Made by a program: the position numbers and the translations under genes | In this document: positions 44,976 to 53,548 of the stretch, piece after piece | How positions within the stretch are numbered: the first letter of the stretch is position 1 | How the letters are laid out: each line of letters starts with the position of its first letter | Notes under the pieces: generated by a model | What the model saw: only the letters and a program-made list of their open reading frames with translations | Databases searched by the model: none | Told to the model about the DNA's origin: nothing | Assembly: GCF_000385135.1 (NCBI RefSeq) | Contig: NZ_ARQM01000011.1 | Coordinates: 434,001-498,000 of the forward strand | Direction: 5' to 3' | Length of the DNA: 64,000 nt | Source of the DNA: Promicromonospora sukumoe 327MFSha3.1 | GTDB taxonomy: Bacteria > Actinomycetota > Actinomycetes > Actinomycetales > Cellulomonadaceae

Positions 44976-45011
44976 CACGGGACCACCGTCAGCCCGTACG
45001 GTGGTCCCGTG
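44976..45011. promoter_or_regulatory. Perfect 14-bp hairpin holding the start codon of the SAS gene
   Basis: CACGGGACCACCGT (44976-44989) and ACGGTGGTCCCGTG (44998-45011) are exact reverse complements around CAGCCCGT. The last three bases of the right arm are the GTG start codon at 45009. The hairpin also lies 14 bp after the GH43-GH51 stop, so it may terminate that mRNA. Confidence 0.7.
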
Positions 45012-45788
45012 AGCAAGCTGCCCGAGGACGTCCGGGAACGCCCCATGCCTGACCCTTCAGAGCTGCGCCAGCTGGTCGCCGACCTGCGCCGCCTGGTCCT
45101 GACCTACAAGTTCGGGATCGACGAGGTCATGACCAAGATCTCGATCCTGCGGGACGAGTTCCGGCACATGCAGAACTACAACCCCGTGGAGCACGTGGGG
45201 TCGCGGCTCAAGTCCTTCGAGTCGATCGTCGCCAAGTGCCGGCGCAAGGGCATCCCGCTGACGCCGGACGGCGTGCGGGACCAGATGTTCGACATCGCCG
45301 GGGTGCGGATCACCTGCAGCTTCGTCAACGACATCTACCTGGTGCGCGACATGCTCCTGGCGCAGTCGGACCTGACGCTGCTGGAGGAGCGGGACTACAT
45401 CAAGCACCCGAAGGCGACCGGGTACAAGTCGCTGCACCTCATCGTGCAGATCCCGGTCTACCTGTCCGACCGGGTGGAGAAGGTCATCGTCGAGATCCAG
45501 CTGCGGACCATCGCCATGGACTTCTGGGCGAGCCTCGAGCACAAGATCTACTACAAGTACGACGGCGACGTGCCCCGGCACCTCACCGACTCGCTCAAGC
45601 TCGCCGCCGACGTCGCGTGGTCGCTCGACACCTCGATGGAACGCATCCACGACGAGGTCAAGGCGATCTCGGGCGACGAGGAGCCGGTCGCGAGCCGGCA
45701 CAACCTGCACACCCCGGAGGAGATGCTGCGCGACTTCTGGCGCGCGGCGGAGGCCGACGGCGGCTTCGGCTTCGACAGCGAGACCTGA
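45009..45788 (+). CDS. Small alarmone synthetase (RelA_SpoT domain only)
   Basis: A 259-residue (p)ppGpp synthetase-like protein of the RelP/RelQ kind, with no hydrolase or TGS/ACT domains. Marks are RLKSFESIVAKCRRKG (about 58-73), DIAGVRITCSFVNDIYLVRDML, HPKATGYKSLHLIVQIP (ATP/GTP pocket; Tyr near 139) and EIQLRTIAMDFWASLEHKIYYK. It may make ppGpp from GDP and ATP under stress. GTG at 45009 lies in a hairpin and has no ribosome-binding site; ATG at 45045 is an alternative start. It sits between two arabinan enzymes but is probably unrelated to them. Confidence 0.85.
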   Translation: MSKLPEDVRERPMPDPSELRQLVADLRRLVLTYKFGIDEVMTKISILRDEFRHMQNYNPVEHVGSRLKSFESIVAKCRRKGIPLTPDGVRDQMFDIAGVRITCSFVNDIYLVRDMLLAQSDLTLLEERDYIKHPKATGYKSLHLIVQIPVYLSDRVEKVIVEIQLRTIAMDFWASLEHKIYYKYDGDVPRHLTDSLKLAADVAWSLDTSMERIHDEVKAISGDEEPVASRHNLHTPEEMLRDFWRAAEADGGFGFDSET

Positions 45789-45791
45789 GCC

Positions 45792-45880
45792 CCGCTGGTC
45801 GAGCTTGTCGAGACCGGTTGGTCGCCCCGTTGGTCGAGCTTGTCGAGACCTTCCCGGGTCTCGACAAGCTCGACCAGCGG
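45792..45880. repeat. GGTCGAG repeats, cluster 3
   Basis: Two forward units (45797-45815, 45832-45850) and one inverted unit (45857-45875), with outer CCGCTGG/CCAGCGG arms (45792-45798 and 45874-45880). It lies between the convergent SAS and abfA genes, 3 bp and 5 bp from their stops, and looks like a terminator for both. Confidence 0.85.
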
Positions 45881-45885
45881 TTGGG

Positions 45886-47418
45886 CTAGCGGGTCGCCAG
45901 CGCCCCCGACAGCGCTGTCCACGACTCCGGCGGCAGCGTCACCGTGGTGGTCGTCCCGTCGCCCGCCGTGACCCGGCCGGCGACGTCGAACGTGCCCCAG
46001 TGGGCCTGGGCCACCTTCTCTGCGTGCGCGGGACCGGCGACGGCGGCCTCGTGGTCGGCGGTCATCGACCAGCCCTCGGTGACGTCCAGCGCCGCACCCG
46101 GGTGCGCCAGCTCGACCTCGACCGGCTCGGGGGAGCGGTTGGTCAGGAACAGGGCCACGGCGCCGTCGGACAGCGTGGCCGCCGCCGTCACCGACGGCAC
46201 CTCGCCGTGCGCCTTGGTGGTGATGCCCGGCGTCGTCACGCGCAGGTCGAGCGCGTCGCCCTGGGCGAGCCGCGCCGTCGTCGCGAACGGGTGGAACGTG
46301 GGCTGCCGCCAGGCCTCGCCGCCGGGCTCGGTCATGATCGGCGCGATCACGTTGACGAGCTGCGCGAGGCACGCGACCGGCACGCGGTCGGCGTGGTTCA
46401 GCAGCGTGACCAGCAGGTCGCCCACCACCACGGCGTCGAGCCCAGAGTAGACGTCCTCGATGATGCGCGGCGCGTCCCGCTGGATCGGCAGGTTCTCCTC
46501 GCCGGGGAACCGGGTGGTCAGGTACCAGACGTTCCACTCGTCGAAGCTCACGGTGATCTTCTTGTCCGAGCGGCGCTGCGCGCCCACGGCGTCGGCCGAG
46601 GCCACGACCCGCTCGATGAACCGGTCCATCGCGGTGCCCGAGCCGAGGAACGACGCGCGGTCGCCGTCGATCTCCTCGTAGTAGGCGTGCATCGAGATGT
46701 GGTCCACCAGGTCGTAGGTGTACTCCAGGACCGTGCGCTCCCACTCGCCGAACGTCTCCATCTGCATGGACGAGGAGCCGCACGCCACCAGCTCGATCGA
46801 CGGGTCCACGAGCTTCATCGCGGCGCCCGCGTTCCGGGCGAGCCTGCCGTACTCGTGCGCGTCCTTGTGGCCGATCTGCCACGGGCCGTCCATCTCGTTG
46901 CCCAGGCACCAGAGCTTGACCCCGTAGGGCTTCTCGCGCCCGTTGGCGATGCGCAGGTCGGCCCAGCGGGTGCCGGCCTCGCCGTTGCAGTACTCCAGGA
47001 GGGCCACGGCCTCCTCCACGCCGCGCGTGCCGAGGTTGACCGCCATCATCGGCTGGATGCCCTCGCGCTCGGCCCACTGCAGGAACTCGTCGGTGCCCAC
47101 CAGGTTGGGCTCGACGGTGCGCCAGGCCAGGTCGAGGAACGGCTTGCGCTGCTCCACCGGCCCGACGGCGTCCTCCCAGCGGTAGTTGGAGACGAAGTTG
47201 CCGCCGGGGTACCGGACGGTCGTGACGCCCAGCTCGCGGGTCAGGTCGGCGACGTCACGGCGGAACCCGTGCTCGTCCGACGTCGGATGGCCGGGCTCGT
47301 GGATGCCCGTGTAGACCGCGCGGCCCAGGTGCTCCACGAACGAGCCGAACAGGCGGCGGTCGACGGTGCCTACGGTGAAGTCGGGGTGCAGCAGGACGCG
47401 GGTGCGGGAGGTCGTCAT
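45886..47418 (-). CDS. abfA: Intracellular alpha-L-arabinofuranosidase (GH51)
   Basis: A 510-residue GH51 enzyme without a signal peptide, so cytoplasmic. The N-terminal [18 protein letters not shown] (about 22-39), [15 protein letters not shown], the acid/base Glu in [14 protein letters not shown] (Glu near 172) and the nucleophile Glu in [11 protein letters not shown] (Glu near 295) are all present. It releases L-arabinose from imported arabino-oligosaccharides. The start at 47418 has GAGGAA upstream. It diverges from a LacI gene across 116 bp that holds the operator-like CTACAACGTTGCAC, and so is likely under that regulator. Confidence 0.93.
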   Translation of the reverse strand: MTTSRTRVLLHPDFTVGTVDRRLFGSFVEHLGRAVYTGIHEPGHPTSDEHGFRRDVADLTRELGVTTVRYPGGNFVSNYRWEDAVGPVEQRKPFLDLAWRTVEPNLVGTDEFLQWAEREGIQPMMAVNLGTRGVEEAVALLEYCNGEAGTRWADLRIANGREKPYGVKLWCLGNEMDGPWQIGHKDAHEYGRLARNAGAAMKLVDPSIELVACGSSSMQMETFGEWERTVLEYTYDLVDHISMHAYYEEIDGDRASFLGSGTAMDRFIERVVASADAVGAQRRSDKKITVSFDEWNVWYLTTRFPGEENLPIQRDAPRIIEDVYSGLDAVVVGDLLVTLLNHADRVPVACLAQLVNVIAPIMTEPGGEAWRQPTFHPFATTARLAQGDALDLRVTTPGITTKAHGEVPSVTAAATLSDGAVALFLTNRSPEPVEVELAHPGAALDVTEGWSMTADHEAAVAGPAHAEKVAQAHWGTFDVAGRVTAGDGTTTTVTLPPESWTALSGALATR

Positions 47419-47444
47419 TGTTCCTCGCTGGTCGGTCGGTGGTT

Positions 47445-47458
47445 CTACAACGTTGCAC
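47445..47458. promoter_or_regulatory. Candidate LacI operator of abfA
   Basis: CTACAACGTTGCAC, centred on AACGTT, lies 27 bp ahead of abfA on the minus strand and 77 bp before the LacI start. A near copy (CTACAACGTTGAAA) stands before importer 2. Both share TTC just upstream. Confidence 0.6.
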
Positions 47459-47534
47459 ACTAGCGGATGGACGACGCGGTAGCGATGCCCGTCCTCTACC
47501 CTGTGGAAAAACTCGCCGACCGGAGGCTGGCAGC

Positions 47535-48611
47535 GTGGCCGTGACGATGCACGACGTGGCGCAACGCGCCGGCGTCTCGATCAAGACCGTGTCGAACGTG
47601 GTGAACGGCTACCCGTACATCCGCGCCGCCACGAAGGAGCGCGTCGAGGCGGCGATCGACGAGCTCGGCTACCGCGTCAACATGTCGGCCCGGAATCTCC
47701 GCACCCGCCGCACGGGCCTGATCACGCTCGCCGTCCCGGAGCTGTCGCTCCCGTACTTCGCGGAGCTCGCGGACGCCGTCATCTCCGCCGCCGACGCCGC
47801 CGGCTGGACGGTGCTCATCGAGCAGACCAGCGCGAGCCGCGAGCGGGAGACCGAGGTGCTCTCGGGACGGCGCCGCCACCTCACGGACGGGCTGATCTTC
47901 TCGCCGCTGGCGCTCGGCCCCGACGACATCGGCCTGTTCTCCGTGGACTTCCCGCTGGTCATCCTCGGCGAGCGCGTGTTCGGCGCGCCCGCCGACCACG
48001 TGACCATGAACAACGTGGCCGCGGCCAAGGCGGCCACCCTGCACCTGGCGTCGCTCGGCCGCCGCCGGATCGCCGTGATCGGCGCGCACGCGGGCGAGCA
48101 GGTCGGCTCGGCCGCCCTGCGCACCGAGGGCTACCGGGAGGGGCTCGCCGAGGCCGGGCTGCCGTTCGACCCGGAGCTGGTCGGCGAGGCCGGCCTGTGG
48201 CACCGCTCGACGGGCGCCGAGACGATGAGCCGCATGCTCGACGACGGCGTCGAGCTCGACGCCGTCTTCGCGCTCAACGACGCGCTGGCCCTCGGCGCGC
48301 TGCACGCCCTGCACGCCCACCGCATCGACGTGCCGGGCCAGGTGGCGCTCATCGGCTTCGACGACGTCGACGACGCGCGGTACTCGGTCCCCGCGCTCTC
48401 GTCCGTGGACCCCGGGCGCGACCAGATCGCGCACACCGCGGTGGAGCTGCTGCTGGAGCGCATCGCCGCGTCCGGCGACCCCGCGCCGTTCCGCAGGGTG
48501 GTGCCGGACTCGCGCATCGTTGGCCGCGAGTCCACGGGCGAGCCGGGCGACGTGGTCGGCGTCCAGCCGGGCGGCACCGAGCAGGTCGCCGTCGACATGA
48601 CCTGGGCCTGA
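47535..48611 (+). CDS. LacI-family sugar regulator, second
   Basis: A 358-residue LacI regulator. The helix-turn-helix is VTMHDVAQRAGVSIKTVSNVVNGYPY (about 3-28, in two blocks), with hinge RVNMSARNLRTRRTGL, and the sugar domain ends in LIGFDDVDDARYSVPALSSV. It diverges from abfA and precedes the importer-2 genes; operator-like CTACAACGTTG sites flank both targets, so it probably represses both and itself until an arabinose-type inducer is present. GGAGG lies 8 bp before the GTG at 47535. The upstream open frame to 47418 is not coding. Confidence 0.9.
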   Translation: MAVTMHDVAQRAGVSIKTVSNVVNGYPYIRAATKERVEAAIDELGYRVNMSARNLRTRRTGLITLAVPELSLPYFAELADAVISAADAAGWTVLIEQTSASRERETEVLSGRRRHLTDGLIFSPLALGPDDIGLFSVDFPLVILGERVFGAPADHVTMNNVAAAKAATLHLASLGRRRIAVIGAHAGEQVGSAALRTEGYREGLAEAGLPFDPELVGEAGLWHRSTGAETMSRMLDDGVELDAVFALNDALALGALHALHAHRIDVPGQVALIGFDDVDDARYSVPALSSVDPGRDQIAHTAVELLLERIAASGDPAPFRRVVPDSRIVGRESTGEPGDVVGVQPGGTEQVAVDMTWA

Positions 48612-48683
48612 CGAACCAGGGATCGGCGTATCGAACCTCTTGCCACGGCGGCATGGTTGCCGGTAGAACGGTGCCCGGCGTTC

Positions 48684-48697
48684 CTACAACGTTGAAA
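48684..48697. promoter_or_regulatory. Candidate LacI operator of importer 2
   Basis: CTACAACGTTGAAA, 71 bp before the importer-2 binding protein, sharing CTACAACGTTG with the site at abfA. No certain -35/-10 pair could be assigned around it. Confidence 0.6.
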
Positions 48698-48767
48698 AGT
48701 GACCCGGCGACGACGCCGGGAGCGCCGTGGTCCCCGACCGCGGAGCACCGAATCAAGGAGGACTCGG

Positions 48768-50120
48768 ATGCGTACTTCAGCCCGACGCCGAGGCGTGGCT
48801 GCCGCAGCCGCCGTGGCCGTCTCCGCCGTCGGCCTCACGGCCTGCTCCGGCGGAGGCGGGAGCGCCGCGGAGGCGACCTGCACCAACGAGATCAAGCAGC
48901 CGGACGCCGCCCAGGTGACGGTCTGGGCGTGGTACCCGTCGTTCGAGTCCGTGGTGGACAACTTCAACGAGACCCACACCGACCTGCAGGTCTGCTGGAC
49001 CAACGCGGGCCAGGGCGCGGACGAGTACAACAAGTTCCAGACCGCGATCGAGGCCGGCACCGGAGCGCCCGACGTGATCATGCTCGAGGCCGAGGTGCTG
49101 CCCACCTTCACGATCCTCGAGTCGCTCGTGGACCTCTCCGAGTACGGCGCCGCAGAGCTGGAGGGTGACTACACGCCCGGCTCCTGGTCGGACGTCTCCA
49201 ACGGCGACGCGGTCTACGCGATCCCCGTGGACGGCGGCCCCATGGGCATGCTCTACCGCGCCGACATCTTCGAGGAGTACGGCGTCGAGGTGCCGACCAC
49301 CTGGGACGAGTTCGCGACCGCGGCCCAGGACCTGCGCGACGCGGGCTTCGAGGGGCACATCACCGACTTCCCGACCAACGGCAACGCGCTCAACTACGCG
49401 CTGTTCGCCCAGAACGGCTGGGAGCCGTTCCAGTACGACGCCGCGAAGCCGACCGAGGTGGGCATCACCGTCGACAGCCCGGAGGCCGAGGAGGTCCTGA
49501 GCTACTGGAAGGGCCTGATCGACGAGGACCTGGTGGCCACCGAGGACGCGTTCACGACCGACTACAACGCGGCGCTCGTGGACGGCACCTACGCCGTCTA
49601 TCTCGCGGCCGCCTGGGGTCCGGGCTACCTCCAGGGACTCTCGGAGGCCGACGCCGACGCCGAGTGGCGCGCGGCTCCGCTGCCGCAGTGGGACCCCGAG
49701 AACCCCGTGCAGGTGAACTGGGGCGGCTCCACCTTCGCCGTCACCACGCAGTCCGAGCAGCCGGAGGCCGCGGCGACCGTGGCCAAGGAGCTGTTCGACA
49801 CCGACGAGGCGTGGAAGCTCGGCGTCGAGGAGGCGGCCCTGTGGCCGCAGTGGAAGCCGATGCTCGAGTCGGACTGGTTCACGGGTCTCGAGGCACCGTT
49901 CTTCGGCGGCCAGAAGATCAACGAGGAGGTGTTCCTCGACGCGGCCAACGGGTACCAGGGCTTCTCGTTCAGCCCGTTCCAGGTCTACGCCTACGACCAG
50001 CAGACGCAGGCCCTGTACGACATGGTCCAGAACGGCACCGACGCCGCCACGGCGCTCGGCACCGTCCAGGACGGTCTGGTGCAGTACGCCACCGAGCAGG
50101 GCTTCACGGTCTCCGAATGA
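48768..50120 (+). CDS. Sugar-binding lipoprotein of ABC importer 2
   Basis: A 450-residue binding protein with a lipoprotein signal: RRRG, a long Ala/Val core and the lipobox GLTAC (Cys near 26). The mature part has WAWYPSFESVVDNFNETH near the N-terminus and GGSTFAVTTQS, typical of oligosaccharide binders. AAGGAGG lies 7 bp upstream. It is first of three genes, coupled to the first permease by ATGA. Position beside abfA and a shared operator type make arabino-oligosaccharides the likely ligand. Confidence 0.92.
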   Translation: MRTSARRRGVAAAAAVAVSAVGLTACSGGGGSAAEATCTNEIKQPDAAQVTVWAWYPSFESVVDNFNETHTDLQVCWTNAGQGADEYNKFQTAIEAGTGAPDVIMLEAEVLPTFTILESLVDLSEYGAAELEGDYTPGSWSDVSNGDAVYAIPVDGGPMGMLYRADIFEEYGVEVPTTWDEFATAAQDLRDAGFEGHITDFPTNGNALNYALFAQNGWEPFQYDAAKPTEVGITVDSPEAEEVLSYWKGLIDEDLVATEDAFTTDYNAALVDGTYAVYLAAAWGPGYLQGLSEADADAEWRAAPLPQWDPENPVQVNWGGSTFAVTTQSEQPEAAATVAKELFDTDEAWKLGVEEAALWPQWKPMLESDWFTGLEAPFFGGQKINEEVFLDAANGYQGFSFSPFQVYAYDQQTQALYDMVQNGTDAATALGTVQDGLVQYATEQGFTVSE

Positions 50121-51052
50121 GCCTGAGCAAGAGCGCCGCCGCGCCCGCCGCGGCCCGCCCCACCAGCAAGATCGCCAGCCGGCGGCAGCGCTGGGGATAC
50201 GTCTACGTGGCGCCGTTCGCCGCCGTGTTCACCGTGTTCCTGGTGCTGCCCCTGGGCTACGCGCTCTGGATGAGCCTGCACAACAAGGGCATCGCCACGG
50301 CCGGGCGCAGCGTGTTCGTGGGCGCCGACAACTACGTCAAGGCGTTCACGGACCCGGTGTTCCTGGAGGGCCTGTGGCGGGTGCTGCGGTTCGTGCTGGT
50401 CATGGTGCCGGTGCAGATCGTGGTCGCCCTCGTGGCGGCGCTCCTGCTCGACACGCTCGCCACGCGGCTCAGCCGGGCCACGCGCCTGCTGATCTTCGTG
50501 CCGTACGCGATCCCGGCGGTGATCGGGGCGCTCATGTGGGGCTTCCTGTACAGCCCCCGGTTCGGTCCGGCGCAGGACGTCTTCGGCCTGCTGGGCCTGA
50601 CGGCGCCGAACTTCCTCAGCTCCGCCAACATCTTCGGGTCGCTGGTCAACATCGTGACCTGGCAGTGGGTGGGCTACTACATGATCATCATCTACGCCGC
50701 CCTGCGGTCGATCGACCCCTCGGTCTACGAGGCGGCGGTGCTCGACGGCGCGGACGGGCGACAGATCGCGCTGCGCATCAAGGTGCCGATGATCTCGTCG
50801 TCGATGGTGATGATCGTGGTCTTCGCGCTCATCGGCACCCTGCAGTTCTTCACGGAGCCACAGGTCCTGCGGTCGTCCGCGCAGGGCGCCATCCCGTCCG
50901 ACTACACCCCGAACATGTACGCGTTCGCGACGGCGTTCAACTACAGCCAGTTCAACTACGCCTCGACGCTGGCGTTCGCCCTCGGGTTCCTGGTGTTCGT
51001 GGGCTCGTACGTGTTCCTGTTCCTGACGCGCAAGCAGAGCGGGCTCAAGTGA
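50117..51052 (+). CDS. Sugar ABC importer permease, MalF-type (importer 2)
   Basis: A 311-residue six-helix permease with the EAA loop SVYEAAVLDGADGRQIALRI (about 208-227). The ATG overlaps the binding-protein stop (ATGA) and its own TGA overlaps the next ATG (TGATG). The charged N-terminal tail (SRRQRWG) precedes helix 1. No ATPase lies nearby; a shared MsiK-type ATPase encoded elsewhere is expected. Confidence 0.92.
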   Translation: MSLSKSAAAPAAARPTSKIASRRQRWGYVYVAPFAAVFTVFLVLPLGYALWMSLHNKGIATAGRSVFVGADNYVKAFTDPVFLEGLWRVLRFVLVMVPVQIVVALVAALLLDTLATRLSRATRLLIFVPYAIPAVIGALMWGFLYSPRFGPAQDVFGLLGLTAPNFLSSANIFGSLVNIVTWQWVGYYMIIIYAALRSIDPSVYEAAVLDGADGRQIALRIKVPMISSSMVMIVVFALIGTLQFFTEPQVLRSSAQGAIPSDYTPNMYAFATAFNYSQFNYASTLAFALGFLVFVGSYVFLFLTRKQSGLK

Positions 51053-51963
51053 TGGCGACCTCGACCCTTGCCTCCAAGGCCACCACCGACCGCACGGCGC
51101 GGGACACGTCCGGCCCCGTGGGCCAGGGCCGCCGCATCGGCTCGCACGTGGTGCTCGTCATCCTGGCGGTCTACTTCGTGGTGCCGCTGTGGTGGCTCGC
51201 GGTGGCGTCCACCAAGACCAACTCGGGCCTGTTCGCCGGGGACGCGCTCTGGTTCGGCTCCGACTTCGCCCTCTGGGACAATGTCACGGGGCTGTTCACC
51301 CACCAGGGCGGCATCTACTGGACGTGGTTCCGCAACTCGTTCGTGTACGCGGTCGCGGGTGGCGTGGGCGCCACGGTGCTCTCGGTGCTCGCCGGATACG
51401 GCCTGGCCAAGTACCGGTTCCGCGGGCGCTCCGTGTTCTTCGCGCTGCTCCTGGGCTCGGTCATGGTGCCGATGACGGCGCTGGTCATCCCCACCTTCGT
51501 GCTGCTCAGCGGCATGGGCCTGCTGAACACGATGTGGGCCGTCATCCTGCCGTCGCTGCTGAGCCCGGTCGGCGTCTACCTGGTGCGGGTCTACGCCCAG
51601 GACGCCGTCCCGGAGGAGGTGCTCGATGCCGGCCGGGTCGACGGAGCGGGTGAACTTCGTCTCTTCTTCCAGGTGGTCCTGCCGCTGCTGCGCCCGGCCA
51701 TCGTGACCGTGCTGCTCCTCACCACCGTCGCCACGTGGAACAACTTCTTCCTGCCGCTGGCCGTGCTCCGCGACCCGAACCTGCTCCCCGTGACGGTCGG
51801 GATCTACAACTGGCAGGCCCTCTCGAACGCCGGCGCGGGCGGCGAACAGGTCTGGAACCTGATCGTCACGGGCTCGTTCCTGTCGGTGGTCCCGCTGGTC
51901 GCAGCGTTTCTCTCGTTGCAGAAGTACTGGCAGGGCGGCCTGTCGCTCGGCAGCGTCCGGTGA
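51052..51963 (+). CDS. Sugar ABC importer permease, MalG-type (importer 2)
   Basis: A 303-residue second permease with the EAA loop EVLDAGRVDGAGELRLFFQV (about 189-208). It ends the three-gene unit; the next promoter begins 150 bp downstream. It is close in sequence to the importer-1 partner (shared GYGLAKYRFRGR and ATWNN), pointing to an old duplication of the same system. Confidence 0.92.
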   Translation: MATSTLASKATTDRTARDTSGPVGQGRRIGSHVVLVILAVYFVVPLWWLAVASTKTNSGLFAGDALWFGSDFALWDNVTGLFTHQGGIYWTWFRNSFVYAVAGGVGATVLSVLAGYGLAKYRFRGRSVFFALLLGSVMVPMTALVIPTFVLLSGMGLLNTMWAVILPSLLSPVGVYLVRVYAQDAVPEEVLDAGRVDGAGELRLFFQVVLPLLRPAIVTVLLLTTVATWNNFFLPLAVLRDPNLLPVTVGIYNWQALSNAGAGGEQVWNLIVTGSFLSVVPLVAAFLSLQKYWQGGLSLGSVR

Positions 51964-52114
51964 GGTCCGGCGCGCCCGGACCGGGCGCGCCGGATTCAAG
52001 AGTTGACTGTATCGATGCCGTAACCATCCAAGAAGTTCTCCTTACTTACCCGCGACCCCGGCTACGGTGATCCCCGTCACCGAACGATCGTGGCGGTTCT
52101 CAGCCGACACGGTT

Positions 52115-52144
52115 TTGACCAATGGGCTTGTGAGCGTTCACAAT
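52115..52144 (+). promoter_or_regulatory. Promoter and LacI-type operator of the ChvE/Mms-type importer
   Basis: TTGACC (52115-52120), 18-bp spacer and CACAAT (52139-52144) are overlapped by TTGTGAGCGTTCACAA (52128-52143), which contains TGTGAGCGTTCACA. A second half-site GCGTTCACAA follows at 52150-52159. The 254-bp gap from 51963 has no gene, only AT-rich DNA. Confidence 0.65.
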
Positions 52145-52217
52145 CTGTTGCGTTCACAAAGTGAAGTCGGCCGGGTTGCAGAGACGTTGCCCGGGCAACA
52201 CTCGAAGAGGAGAAGTC

Positions 52218-53393
52218 ATGGCAAGGAAGCTGTGGGCAACGCGCGGTCTGGCCGCGCTGGCAACGGGCGCGATGGCCGTCTCTCTCGCCGCGTGCGGCGG
52301 CAGCGGCGCCGGTGGTAGCGGCGCCGGTGGCGACGGTGCGGGCGACGGCGAGGCCGGCGGCCTCGTGGGCGTGGCGATGCCGACCCAGACGTACGAGCGC
52401 TGGATCGCCGACGGCGACGCCGTGAAGACGGGCCTCGAGGAGGCCGGCTACGACGTCGACCTGCAGTTCGCGGGCGACGACATCCCGACCCAGCAGCAGC
52501 AGATCGACGCGATGATCAACAAGGGCGCCGAGGCGCTCATCATCGCCTCGATCGACGGCACCGCGCTGGGCAGCCAGCTCGAGGCCGCCGCTGCCGCGGA
52601 CATCCCGGTCATCTCCTACGACCGCCTCATCCGCGACTCGGAGAACGTCGACTTCTACGTCACGTTCGACAACTACGAGGTCGGCGTGCAGCAGGGCACC
52701 TCGCTGCTGACCGGCCTGGGCATCCTCGACGAGAACGGCGAGGAGGCCGCGGACGCGCCCGAGGGCCCGTTCAACGTGGAGCTGTTCGCCGGCTCGCCCG
52801 ACGACAACAACGCCGGGTTCTTCTTCGACGGCGCGATGTCGGTGCTCCAGCCGTACCTCGACGACAAGACGCTCGTCGTGCCCTCGAAGCAGGTCGACTT
52901 CGACACCGTCGCCATCCAGCGCTGGGAGCAGGAGCGTGCGCAGAAGCGCATGGAGGACCTGCTGACCGCCACGTACACCAAGGGTGACGTGACCGTCGAC
53001 GGCGTGCTGGCCCCGGCCGACGTCATCTCGCGCGGCATCATCACGGCCCTCGGCAACTCCGGCTACGGCGAGGACGACCTCGCGATGCCGATCGTCACCG
53101 GCCAGGACGCCGAGGCGTCGTCCGCCAAGCTGATCGTCGACGGCGACCAGTACTCGACGATCTTCAAGGACACGCGTCTGCTGGCCGAGCAGGCCGTCAC
53201 CGCCGCCACGTCCTTCCTCGAGGGCAACGAGCCCGAGGCGAACGACACCGAGACCTACGACAACGGCGTGAAGGTCGTGCCGTCGTACCTGCTCCCGACG
53301 GTGATCGTCACCAAGGACAACCTGCAGGCCGAGCTGGTCGACTCCGGCTACCTCACCGAGGACGAGGTCGCCTCCGGTCAGGTCGACGAGTAG
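52218..53393 (+). CDS. ChvE-type multiple-sugar-binding lipoprotein
   Basis: A 391-residue sugar-binding protein of the ChvE/MmsE-like family. The lipobox is SLAAC (Cys near 24) followed by a Gly/Ala-rich linker. The domain shows PTQTYERWIADGDAVKTGLE (about 55-74), GDDIPTQQQQIDAMINKGAEALIIASIDG and IVTGQDAEASSAKLIVDGDQYSTIF, the ChvE-type pattern. Members bind aldohexoses, xylose or arabinose. GAGGAG lies 6 bp upstream. A hairpin between it and the ATPase suggests stronger expression of the binding protein. Confidence 0.88.
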   Translation: MARKLWATRGLAALATGAMAVSLAACGGSGAGGSGAGGDGAGDGEAGGLVGVAMPTQTYERWIADGDAVKTGLEEAGYDVDLQFAGDDIPTQQQQIDAMINKGAEALIIASIDGTALGSQLEAAAAADIPVISYDRLIRDSENVDFYVTFDNYEVGVQQGTSLLTGLGILDENGEEAADAPEGPFNVELFAGSPDDNNAGFFFDGAMSVLQPYLDDKTLVVPSKQVDFDTVAIQRWEQERAQKRMEDLLTATYTKGDVTVDGVLAPADVISRGIITALGNSGYGEDDLAMPIVTGQDAEASSAKLIVDGDQYSTIFKDTRLLAEQAVTAATSFLEGNEPEANDTETYDNGVKVVPSYLLPTVIVTKDNLQAELVDSGYLTEDEVASGQVDE

Positions 53394-53442
53394 GTCTGAC
53401 CTCCTCGCGAGACCGGCGCGACACCGCCACGGCCCCTGGGTC

Positions 53443-53476
53443 GGCCGGTCAGGACACGAAGGTGTCCTGACCGGCC
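53443..53476. terminator. Hairpin between the binding protein and ATPase
   Basis: GGCCGGTCAGGACAC (53443-53457) and GTGTCCTGACCGGCC (53462-53476) form a perfect 15-bp stem around GAAG, 50 bp after the ChvE-type stop. It probably limits read-through into mmsA or protects the upstream mRNA end. Confidence 0.75.
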
Positions 53477-53548
53477 GGCCCGGGGCCGACGGGCGGGCGT
53501 CGCACACAGCAACTCATCACTGGCGACAAGCACGCGACAAGGACTGGC

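Noticed and set aside
52128-52143. CRP/GlxR site
   Set aside because: The TGTGA-TCACA halves are separated by four bases, not six, and the site fits the LacI-type motif shared with three other promoters.
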